Below are positions 1-5,495 of a stretch of 5,837 nucleotides of DNA, one piece after another (position 1 is the first letter of the stretch; the number at the start of each line of letters is the position of its first letter). This DNA comes from an uncultured Methylophilus sp. (GTDB taxonomy: Bacteria; Pseudomonadota; Gammaproteobacteria; Burkholderiales; Methylophilaceae), in NCBI GenBank assembly GCA_936943315.1, contig CAKZJM010000191.1, positions 1-5,837 on the forward strand, written 5' to 3'. The notes below the pieces were generated by a model that did no database searches, was not told the origin of the DNA, and saw only the letters and a program-made list of their open reading frames with translations. Made by a program: the position numbers and the translations under genes.

Positions 1-1222
1 CGCTGAGATTACCAAAACGGCTTAGCGGATTAAAATAGCCCAGCATAAACGCCACGCTGCCATTATTCTGCCCAAGCGCATTTTTGCTGTTGTTGTTTTC
101 CCACTGGCCGTTTGAACGGTTAAATTGGGCGGCCTCACTGCCCAATGACTGGGCGAATTGCCACCCACGCTGCTGGGCCGAAGCGGATAAACGACTCCAG
201 TCTATGCCCATCTGGAAACTTTTACTGAGTTCAACCTCGACAATGGTGGCTTCAATCAACACCTGCCTGGCCGCCACTTGCATGACCGACTCCAGATAGG
301 CGCGAACTTGCGCCTGCTGACTTTGAGAAGCCCTGATCGTCAAAATACCCGTTTCGGGATTGGTGATCAGCCGTGAAGATCGCCAACGGACATGCGCCTG
401 TTTCATCTTTTCGGCACTCGGCGTCTTGTCATCCGGTGGCACACCACTCTGTGCTAATTCAGGTGGCTTGCTGCCCTGGTCTGGCAAAAAAATGGGCGAC
501 GAGGTGTTCTCCATCACTTCATCGCGGGCATGGCCGGCCTTGTCAGTTTCATCCAGAAGCGCCTATATATTCTCGACCACACTCTCCCACAGATGATAGC
601 GCGATTGTGAAGTGACTGCCGTCCTTGAACTGTTACTGGCGCCCGCTTGCATCACATTGGATGAGGCGGCACTGCTATTCCCCGTGCCTGTGGCGGGCCT
701 ACCCGCGCTGTTGATTTCACTGGCGACCCCGATATAGCCCGTGGTATCGCGGCTCATATTGACGACATTCAGCTTGTAACTGCGAATGACGGGCATATCA
801 GGTGTGACAAACCATACCCCATTCGACCATTCATAGTACATATCCAGCTGTTTAGCCATGCGCGCCATAATCGAGGGGACAGACTGTTGTATGGCATGCA
901 GGCTAACCTTGCCCCGCAAGGCAGGATGTACATCAATATTCAAACCACTTTCGCGCGCAATTGCCATTAACACTTCTTGCACAGGCGCATCATGTACGAC
1001 GAGATTAATGAGTAAGGCCGGTGTCGCAGATTTGAGGGGAGGCTTGATGGGAAGCGTTGCTTCAATCTCAGAAGTTTCAACCTCTGGATAATGGGCAGTC
1101 GCTGGAATTTCTACAGGGTTTGATGGCGGCAAATGCAGCGCAGAGGCTGGTGGAATATCGACATGAGGCCTGACGCAAGCGGTCAGCCATAGACAAACCA
1201 GCAGGATAATTACACAGCGCAC
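1..1222 (-). pseudogene. mshL: MshL-like MSHA pilus secretin, interrupted by an in-frame amber codon; 3' end outside window
   Basis: Secretins of this family form the outer-membrane ring through which an MSHA/type IV-like pilus is extruded. A GTG start at 1220-1222 is preceded by a good GGGGGAG ribosome site. Residues 1-16 form a lipoprotein signal ending in lipobox LTAC (Cys16). Residues about 73-140 look like the secretin N0/STN domain, followed by the MshL-like stretch RSYKLNVVNM. Codon 220 (563-565) is TAG. The same frame then stays open for 187 codons to the window edge. It resumes with ALLDE, carries a Pro/charged linker (about 236-275), then TGILTIRAS and RQVLIEATIVEVEL (about 319-332), the entry to the secretin core, and GIDWSRL. 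TAG is one transition from CAG (Gln), which suits the helix. So the gene is full length apart from one substitution: a recent nonsense mutation, a sequencing error or, less likely, readthrough. The secretin core C-terminus is not visible, and a PilQ/GspD relative is not excluded. Confidence 0.85.
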
Positions 1223-1252
1223 CAGACTCCCCCAATGACGTATTGATATTTT

Positions 1253-1282
1253 TTAACATATATTAAATACTATTAATGTTAA
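1253..1282. repeat. Inverted repeat TTAACAT-N16-ATGTTAA over the mshL promoter
   Basis: The 7-bp arms TTAACAT (1253-1259) and ATGTTAA (1276-1282) are exact reverse complements, separated by 16 bp of almost pure A/T. They flank and overlap the candidate -10 and spacer of the mshL promoter. Such geometry fits an operator for a dimeric regulator, but AT-rich DNA produces dyads by chance, and I do not recognise the motif as belonging to a named regulator. Confidence 0.35.
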
Positions 1283-1289
1283 AAGTCAA
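1262..1289 (-). promoter_or_regulatory. Putative sigma70 promoter of the mshL-like gene
   Basis: Read on the minus strand, TTGACT (1284-1289, five of six matches to the -35 consensus) is followed by a 16-bp spacer and TTTAAT (1262-1267, five of six to the -10). A start near 1255 would give a leader of roughly 33 nt before the GTG. The surrounding 1245-1290 stretch is very AT-rich compared with the coding DNA on either side. This suggests the secretin gene is not merely read from the cyclase gene upstream of it. Confidence 0.5.
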
Positions 1290-1324
1290 TCATCATATCG
1301 ATGAGGGGATTCAAAGAAAGTCAG

Positions 1325-1338
1325 GCTCGATGACGAGC
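1325..1338 (-). terminator. Weak hairpin after the diguanylate cyclase gene
   Basis: GCTCG-TCAT-CGAGC (minus strand) forms a 5-bp GC-rich stem with a 4-nt loop, starting 4 nt after the cyclase stop codon. What follows is CTGACTTTCTTT rather than a clean U-tract, so termination is probably inefficient and some readthrough into the secretin gene is possible. Confidence 0.3.
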
Positions 1339-1342
1339 AGAA

Positions 1343-2350
1343 TTAGAACAGTTCGATTTCGCCTGAAATGATATTGTCTTTAATTAAACCTTGCTCAATC
1401 AGCGCCTCGTAGTAGCAAATCTGGTTTCTGCCGTGCTCTTTTGCGTAGTAAAGGGCCTCGTCCGCACGCTCAAGCACGGTATTAGGCAAGACGTTCAGCG
1501 CCATTTTAGAGCACCCGATACTGATGGTGACCTGTCCAACTTGCGGGAAGCTGTATGCGGCCAATTCTTCTTTAAATCTTTCCAGCAAGCTTACGATATC
1601 AAGGGGTTCGGCACATGAGAATACACCAACGAATTCTTCCCCGCCAAAGCGGAACAGCAAGTCGCCATCCCGAAAGGTGTCCTGCATTAAACGGGATAAC
1701 AGGATCAAAACCTCATCCCCGATCAGGTGACCGTAGTTATCGTTAATGCGTTTGAAAAAATCAATATCAAAGATCACCAAGTAGTGATGCAACGGAAAGC
1801 GATATTCAGGCTTGTAGTCATTAAGCAGAATTTTGCTCACGCACTGGTCAAATGTTTTGCGGTTGAGCAGGCCCGTTAACGCATCACGCTCGTTTTCTAT
1901 GATCAACCTGGCGTAGTGGTGAAACATCTGCAAACATTGCTCAACCAGCGCTATGGCCTGGTCACTCAATGCTTCATGCTGAATAATAAGAATCGCATTT
2001 TTATGCGCAATGCTTTGTTTGAGCGGAAAAATATGCAATTTTCCTTTTGGGGTTTTGAGACATTCATGTTGACGATGCTCGCGGTCGAGGTAATTCAGCA
2101 ACATCTCATACACTTCGGCGGGCCAGGCTTCAAAAGTAGGGTCAGTACTTTCTAGCTGGGTATCCATCACAGAAACCAGCTGGCGTCTGGACAAGACCTG
2201 CATCCTGATCGGCTGCGGTTGCCCGGCAATAATACCCAGCCAATGTTGCATCAGCGACAACAAGGCAGGATCCAAAGCAAGACTATCCCTGACTTTAGTC
2301 AGGTCTATCAGGCTTTGCATAAATGTTTTCAAATCCAGATGGGTATTCAT
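1343..2350 (-). CDS. GGDEF-domain diguanylate cyclase
   Basis: Predicted to make cyclic di-GMP from two GTP, the second messenger that shifts cells to adhesion. Numbered from ATG 2350 (335 aa), the GGDEF domain begins at RDALTGLLNR (about 155-164). It has FDIDFFKRIND with metal-binding Asp195, active-site GGEEF at 236-240, and an intact inhibitory I-site RDGD (227-230) exactly five residues before it, so product inhibition is expected. The tail ends in IELF, which I recall in many such cyclases. Residues 1-150 contain no membrane segment or signal peptide. They look like a soluble, mostly helical sensor or dimerisation region that I cannot name. An in-frame GTG at 2377 would add nine residues. 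Neither start has a convincing ribosome site; I prefer the ATG. It lies 112 nt after tRNA-His and 120 nt before the mshL-like gene, all on one strand. Confidence 0.9.
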   Translation of the reverse strand: MNTHLDLKTFMQSLIDLTKVRDSLALDPALLSLMQHWLGIIAGQPQPIRMQVLSRRQLVSVMDTQLESTDPTFEAWPAEVYEMLLNYLDREHRQHECLKTPKGKLHIFPLKQSIAHKNAILIIQHEALSDQAIALVEQCLQMFHHYARLIIENERDALTGLLNRKTFDQCVSKILLNDYKPEYRFPLHHYLVIFDIDFFKRINDNYGHLIGDEVLILLSRLMQDTFRDGDLLFRFGGEEFVGVFSCAEPLDIVSLLERFKEELAAYSFPQVGQVTISIGCSKMALNVLPNTVLERADEALYYAKEHGRNQICYYEALIEQGLIKDNIISGEIELF

Positions 2351-2462
2351 GTGCGCGATAAATATGTTTTCGCACACTTTAACAAAAATAACGCTTTGAC
2401 CTAGTCAGGAAAAGAGACTGCTTTAATGACTAATTTTGAAATTTAGGAGTGGAATAAGTAAA

Positions 2463-2539
2463 TGGGGTGGCTAATCGGGCTCGAACCGACGACAACCGGA
2501 ATCACAATCCGGGGCTCTACCAACTGAGCTATAGCCACC
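2463..2539 (-). tRNA. tRNA-His (GTG)
   Basis: The minus strand folds as a full cloverleaf. The acceptor starts with the extra G-1 typical of histidine tRNA and pairs with TAGCCAC plus C73. The D-arm is GCTCAGTTGGTAGAGC, the anticodon loop is TTGTGAT with GTG, and the T-arm contains GGTTCGAGCC. The CCA end is encoded (2463-2465). It is closely similar to Escherichia coli tRNA-His from memory. It is the last gene of the Pro-Arg-His operon, and no clear terminator follows before the cyclase gene. Confidence 0.96.
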
Positions 2540-2553
2540 ACTGGGAAAGTTTT

Positions 2554-2630
2554 TGGCCTGCCCGACAGGAATCGAACCTGTAACCCCCAGCTTAGAAGGC
2601 TGGTGCTCTATCCAGTTGAGCTACGAGCAG
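2554..2630 (-). tRNA. tRNA-Arg (TCT)
   Basis: A 77-nt cloverleaf on the minus strand. The acceptor CTGCTCG pairs with CGGGCAG (one T-G wobble). The anticodon stem is CCAGC/GCTGG around loop CTTCTAA, giving anticodon TCT, which reads AGA/AGG. The T-arm is ACAGG-TTCGATT-CCTGT, the discriminator is G and CCA is encoded at 2554-2556. It is the middle gene of the operon, only 14 nt from tRNA-His and 39 nt from tRNA-Pro, so the three are very likely one precursor. Confidence 0.96.
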
Positions 2631-2669
2631 ATAGTAGTTACATGCCGATCAGGCAATCCAGAGAAATAC

Positions 2670-2746
2670 TGGTCGGCGTGGAGAGATTCGAACTCCCGAC
2701 ATCCTGCTCCCAAAGCAGGCGCGCTACCAGACTACGCTACACGCCG
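2670..2746 (-). tRNA. tRNA-Pro (TGG)
   Basis: A 77-nt cloverleaf on the minus strand. The acceptor CGGCGTG/CACGCCG is perfectly paired. The anticodon stem is CCTGC/GCAGG around loop TTTGGGA, giving TGG, the anticodon able to read most proline codons. The T-arm is GGGAG-TTCGAAT-CTCTC, the discriminator is A, and CCA is encoded at 2670-2672. It is the first gene of the operon, placed directly behind the promoter. Confidence 0.96.
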
Positions 2747-2754
2747 AAAGCAGA

Positions 2755-2784
2755 AATATAACCGATTTTACGAATTTGTGTCAA
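2755..2784 (-). promoter_or_regulatory. Strong sigma70 promoter of the Pro-Arg-His tRNA operon
   Basis: On the minus strand a perfect -35 TTGACA (2779-2784) is followed by an 18-bp spacer and -10 TATATT (2755-2760); shifting by one gives TTATAT with 17 bp. Upstream, about 2793-2822 is A/T-tract-rich and would occupy roughly -44 to -73, partly within UP-element territory. The start point predicted 5-7 nt after the -10 lies at about 2748-2751, only a few bases before mature tRNA-Pro at 2746. Confidence 0.7.
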
Positions 2785-2829
2785 TGTCGATGTGATAAAA
2801 TTATCTTTTTTACGACAAATTTTTTGCTC
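2785..2829 (+). promoter_or_regulatory. folD upstream region with GATAA-N2-TTATC dyad; weak promoter signals
   Basis: This is the folD-proximal part of the 83-bp divergent gap. It contains a short palindrome, GATAAAATTATC (2794-2805, 5-bp arms). Its left part, TGTGATAAA, could act as an extended -10 for folD. No good -35 is found at the expected distance and no Shine-Dalgarno sequence precedes the folD ATG; the last 20 nt are T-rich. The same DNA provides the upstream AT tract of the opposing tRNA promoter. Confidence 0.3.
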
Positions 2830-3687
2830 ATGAGCGCCCAAATTATTGATGGCAAACAGATTGCCAGTCAACTGTTAGATGAAATTAAAATCAATATAGA
2901 CCAACGCCTGCAAAGTGGAAAACGAGCGCCTTGCCTGGCTGTTATTTTGGTGGGCGATGATGCCGCCTCAGCGATTTATGTGCGTAACAAACGCCTCGCT
3001 TGTGAAAAAGTCGGCATCGTCTCCATCGCGCACAACTTACCAAGCAGCACCTCACAAGAAGAGCTATTTGCGTTAATCAGACAGCTGAATGCTGACGATG
3101 CGACCGATGGCATCCTGGTGCAGTCTCCGTTGCCGCACCATATTGATGAAACAGAAATCCTGGCGCTGATTAACCCAGCCAAGGACGTGGACGGCTTTCA
3201 TCCTTATAACATTGGCCGGCTGGCAGTACGCCAACCTTTGTTGCGCTCTTGCACTCCTTATGGCGTGATCAAAATGTTACAGGCGAGCGGCATTACGCTC
3301 AAAGGTTTAGATGCCGTTGTGGTTGGCGTGTCGAACCATGTGGGACGCCCGATGGGGCTTGAGCTGCTGTTAGCCGGGTGCACGGTGACCAGCTGCCATC
3401 GCCATACTAAAGATTTGGCCGCGCATATTGGCCGCGCTGACTTGGTTGTGGCTGCCGCGGGTAAAGCAGGCCTGATTAAAGGTGAATGGATTAAACCAGG
3501 TGCGGTTGTGGTGGATATTGGGATCAACCGTTTGCCGGATGGCAAAATTACCGGCGACGTGGATTTTGCGGTTGCCAGCCAGCGTGCCAGCCACATTACG
3601 CCTGTTCCTGGCGGTGTTGGGCCGATGACGGTTGCCACACTGATGGAAAATACTTTAAAAGCACTCGAGCTACGCGAACAGGCTTAA
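2830..3687 (+). CDS. folD: Bifunctional methylenetetrahydrofolate dehydrogenase / methenyltetrahydrofolate cyclohydrolase FolD
   Basis: This cytosolic enzyme interconverts 5,10-methylene-, 5,10-methenyl- and 10-formyl-tetrahydrofolate, supplying one-carbon units for purines and formyl-Met and, in methylotrophs, linking to C1 oxidation. It has 285 aa against about 288 in E. coli. The key residues sit at E. coli-like positions: Tyr50 and catalytic Lys54 in YVRNK, Gln98 in GILVQSPLP, and Asp121 in KDVDGFHP. The NADP-binding domain has VVVGVSNHVGRPMGLELLLAGCTVTSCH (163-190). The C-terminal signature is TPVPGGVGPMT (257-267). Small departures are Val167 where Ala or Arg is usual, and Ser140 before CTPYG where Pro is common; neither suggests loss of function. 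The start is the ATG giving MSAQIIDGK; an in-frame TTG further upstream at 2776 would add a Cys-rich, unlikely extension. The gene is monocistronic by position and divergent from the tRNA operon. Confidence 0.97.
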   Translation: MSAQIIDGKQIASQLLDEIKINIDQRLQSGKRAPCLAVILVGDDAASAIYVRNKRLACEKVGIVSIAHNLPSSTSQEELFALIRQLNADDATDGILVQSPLPHHIDETEILALINPAKDVDGFHPYNIGRLAVRQPLLRSCTPYGVIKMLQASGITLKGLDAVVVGVSNHVGRPMGLELLLAGCTVTSCHRHTKDLAAHIGRADLVVAAAGKAGLIKGEWIKPGAVVVDIGINRLPDGKITGDVDFAVASQRASHITPVPGGVGPMTVATLMENTLKALELREQA

Positions 3688-3701
3688 CTTACCAGCATAG
3701 T

Positions 3702-3741
3702 CAGGGTTGTCACAAAAGGCGAAAGACACTTTGCAACCCTG
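3702..3741. repeat. Inverted repeat CAGGGTTG / CAACCCTG between folD and dksA
   Basis: Exact 8-bp arms at 3702-3709 and 3734-3741 enclose 24 nt, and CAAA/TTTG inside can extend the stem with a small bulge. It starts 14 nt after the folD stop but is followed by TAAAAACTGG, not a T-tract, so it is a poor intrinsic terminator. Its right arm overlaps the candidate dksA -35. It could serve as a folD mRNA 3' end stabiliser, a factor-assisted terminator or an operator. Confidence 0.5.
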
Positions 3742-3759
3742 TAAAAACTGGTGTACACT
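3731..3759 (+). promoter_or_regulatory. Putative dksA promoter with GC-rich discriminator
   Basis: TTGCAA (3731-3736, four of six) is followed by a 17-bp spacer and TACACT (3754-3759, four of six). Immediately downstream is CGCGCG, then A3766, a natural start point, giving a leader of about 78 nt. A discriminator made only of G and C is the hallmark of promoters inhibited by ppGpp/DksA. An 8-bp palindrome, GTGTACAC (3751-3758), overlaps the -10. A weaker second candidate is TTCACG (3799-3804), 16 bp, TAGTAT (3821-3826). Confidence 0.55.
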
Positions 3760-3843
3760 CGCGCGATTGTTGATTGACGTAATGCAGTACACAACGCCTT
3801 CACGGGCAATAACTATTCAGTAGTATCGTTCTTTGGAACCATC

Positions 3844-4266
3844 ATGGCAGATACCGTTAACAAATCCTTCACCCCTTACCAGCCCGCTGCCGGTGAGGAA
3901 TATATGAATAAGAAACAGCAGGATCACTTCCGTAAAATCCTGAATGACTGGAAATCAGAACTGAGTCACGATATTGACCGCACCGTGCATACTATGCAGG
4001 ATGAGGTGACTAGCTTTGCCGACCCGAACGACCGAGCCAGCCAGGAATCTGACATGGCGCTGGAGTTGCGGAACCGTGACCGCGAGCGCAAATTGATCAA
4101 GAAAATCGATGAAACCTTGCGTAACATTGACAGTGGCGATTACGGCTACTGCGAAGGTTGTGGCATTGAAATTGGCCTCAAACGCCTGGAAGCACGCCCG
4201 ACGGCCACCTTGTGCATAGACTGCAAAACACTGGATGAAATGCGCGAAAAACAGGTCGCCAAATAA
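3844..4266 (+). CDS. dksA: RNA polymerase-binding transcription factor DksA
   Basis: DksA enters the RNA polymerase secondary channel and, with ppGpp, represses stable-RNA promoters and activates amino-acid biosynthesis promoters in the stringent response. The protein has 140 aa (E. coli 151). An N-terminal segment with PYQPAAGEEYMN precedes a long coiled coil whose tip carries the essential Asp-x-x-Asp-x-Ala motif as DPNDRA (Asp60, Asp63, Ala65). Next come LELRNRDRERKLIKKI and a four-cysteine zinc finger, Cys103-x2-Cys106-x17-Cys124-x2-Cys127. The tail TLDEMREKQVAK is typical. It is therefore a full-length, Cys4-type DksA rather than a short DksA-like protein. The start at 3844 has only a weak GGA ribosome site (3836-3838) but is favoured by conservation of the PY...GEEYMN segment downstream of it. 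The gene ends in tandem TAA codons. Confidence 0.97.
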   Translation: MADTVNKSFTPYQPAAGEEYMNKKQQDHFRKILNDWKSELSHDIDRTVHTMQDEVTSFADPNDRASQESDMALELRNRDRERKLIKKIDETLRNIDSGDYGYCEGCGIEIGLKRLEARPTATLCIDCKTLDEMREKQVAK

Positions 4267-4268
4267 TA

Positions 4269-4292
4269 AGTAGCCATCGAATGGTTGCTACT
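4269..4292 (+). other. Hairpin directly after dksA
   Basis: AGTAGC (4269-4274) pairs with GCTACT (4287-4292), extended by CAT/ATG across a three-base bulge. No T-tract follows. It precedes the strong terminator by only 4 nt and could assist release or protect the 3' end of the dksA message. Confidence 0.45.
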
Positions 4293-4296
4293 CAAT

Positions 4297-4324
4297 AAAG
4301 GCTGCATGAGATGCAGCCTTTTTT
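4297..4324 (+). terminator. Intrinsic terminator of dksA, possibly bidirectional
   Basis: AAAGGCTGCAT-GAG-ATGCAGCCTTT is a perfect 11-bp stem with a 3-nt loop, running into six T residues (4319-4324). On the opposite strand the same stem is followed by TTTATTG, a weaker tract, so it may also end dgt transcription, whose stop codon lies 31 nt away at 4356. Confidence 0.92.
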
Positions 4325-4355
4325 ATTGATGAAACTTTCGTTGAACCCCGATTGG

Positions 4356-5480
4356 CTACCAGTTTTCTTCAACCGCAAACAATCGTCTATGCTCACGAAT
4401 GGCGTAGCGGTCGGTCATCCCGGCAATATAATCAGCGACTGCGCGTGCTTGATCCTGCTTTGCGGCCAACTGGTATTCATCCGGCAACAAGGTAGGATTA
4501 TCCATAAAGGCCGTGAACAGCTCTTCGATAATGCGGCGGGCTTTGGCGCTCATGCGATTCACGCGATAGTGCTGATAAAGATGTTTGCGCAAAAACTGTT
4601 TGAGCTCAAGATTCTTTTCTGCCAGGGCTTTGCTAAAGCCCACCAGGTAATCAGGCGCTTTGCGCACATCCTCAATACTGGCAGGATTCAAGACTGCAAT
4701 TGCTTGCTGGCTTTGCTGGCATAAATCAACCACCAGCACATTGATCATGCGGCGTATGGTTTCATGCACTAAGCGTTTTTCTTCGATGTCGCCATACAGT
4801 TTTTTGACTTCGGCCATGTTCTCGGCAAACAGCTGAATGCCCGCCAATTGCTGGATCGTAATCAACCCTGAGCGCAGGCCATCATCCACATCATGATTAT
4901 TGTATGCAATTTCATCGGCAAAATTGGTGACTTGCGCCTCCAGGCTGGGCGATTCGCCACGCAGAAACCGTTCACCGATATCTCCCAACAGCTTCGCATT
5001 TTTACGCGAGCAGTGCTTGAGAATGCCTTCGCGCACTTCAAATGTCAGATTCAGGCCGTCAAAACTGGCATAGCGGTTTTCCAGTACATCGACCACGCGC
5101 AATGATTGCAAATTATGCTCAAAACCACCGTAATCGCGCATGCAATGGTTAAGCGCATCTTGTCCGGCGTGGCCAAATGGGGTGTGGCCGAGGTCGTGTG
5201 CGAGCGCAATCGCTTCGGCCAGATCTTCATGCAACCCCAAAGTGCGGGCAATGCCACGTGTCAGTTGCGCCACCTCAATACTGTGTGTGAGGCGGGTACG
5301 GAAGAGGTCACCTTCGTGGTTCACGAATACCTGGGTTTTATATTCCAGCCGACGGAAAGCGGTGGAATGGATAATCCGGTCACGGTCGCGCTGGAACACA
5401 TTGCGCAGAGGGGACTCTTGCTCGCTGACCTTGCGGCCACGCGTTTGTTCAGGATGTGCGGCAAAGTGGGCTAAGGTCAT
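4356..5480 (-). CDS. dgt: Deoxyguanosinetriphosphate triphosphohydrolase-like HD-domain protein
   Basis: Family members are metal-dependent HD hydrolases that cleave dNTPs, classically dGTP, into deoxynucleoside and triphosphate, affecting dNTP pools and defence against foreign DNA. The 374-aa length fits the shorter dGTPase-like class rather than E. coli Dgt (about 505 aa), so substrate preference is uncertain. The N-terminal FQRDRDRIIHSTAFRRLEYKTQVF (29-52) is the conserved nucleotide-binding region. The metal ligands are His66 (RLTHSIEV), His95-Asp96 (AHDLGHTPFGH) and Asp189 (FADEIAYNNHDVDDG). His104 and His122 are also conserved catalytic-region residues. Start: the ATG is 15 nt after the aroB stop with a moderate AGAGAA ribosome site 6 nt before it, so it is probably translated from an aroB-dgt transcript. 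It converges with dksA. Confidence 0.93.
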   Translation of the reverse strand: MTLAHFAAHPEQTRGRKVSEQESPLRNVFQRDRDRIIHSTAFRRLEYKTQVFVNHEGDLFRTRLTHSIEVAQLTRGIARTLGLHEDLAEAIALAHDLGHTPFGHAGQDALNHCMRDYGGFEHNLQSLRVVDVLENRYASFDGLNLTFEVREGILKHCSRKNAKLLGDIGERFLRGESPSLEAQVTNFADEIAYNNHDVDDGLRSGLITIQQLAGIQLFAENMAEVKKLYGDIEEKRLVHETIRRMINVLVVDLCQQSQQAIAVLNPASIEDVRKAPDYLVGFSKALAEKNLELKQFLRKHLYQHYRVNRMSAKARRIIEELFTAFMDNPTLLPDEYQLAAKQDQARAVADYIAGMTDRYAIREHRRLFAVEENW

Positions 5481-5495
5481 GTGCGGTTCTCTGTA

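Noticed and set aside
360..615. Two overlapping plus-strand frames near the mshL amber codon, considered as a replacement gene
   Set aside because: Both are antisense to the MshL linker and N1 region, which is clearly coding on the minus strand; neither has a recognisable motif.
1077..1259. Minus-strand frame with ATG start overlapping the mshL start
   Set aside because: Its frame gives no secretin or lipoprotein features, whereas the GTG-initiated frame yields a proper lipobox and N0 domain with a good ribosome site.
2463..2746. tRNA cluster as an integration site for a mobile element
   Set aside because: No integrase, no duplicated tRNA 3' end and only housekeeping or pilus-associated genes flank it within the window.
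2553..2795. Plus-strand frame starting MACPTGIEPVTP across the tRNA genes
   Set aside because: It is the antisense translation of tRNA-Arg and tRNA-Pro, a well-known source of spurious proteins in databases; the tRNA cloverleafs explain the sequence fully.
2776..2829. Upstream in-frame TTG start for folD adding 18 residues
   Set aside because: The extension (MCQCRCDKIIFF...) is unlike any FolD N-terminus and would overlap the tRNA promoter -35; ATG 2830 matches family length.
3258..3638. 126-codon minus-strand frame inside folD
   Set aside because: Antisense to the NADP-binding domain of FolD; low-complexity Pro/Thr/Ala composition and no motif.
4311..4724. 137-codon plus-strand frame starting in the dksA terminator
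   Set aside because: The start codon lies in the terminator stem and the rest is antisense to the C-terminus of dgt.
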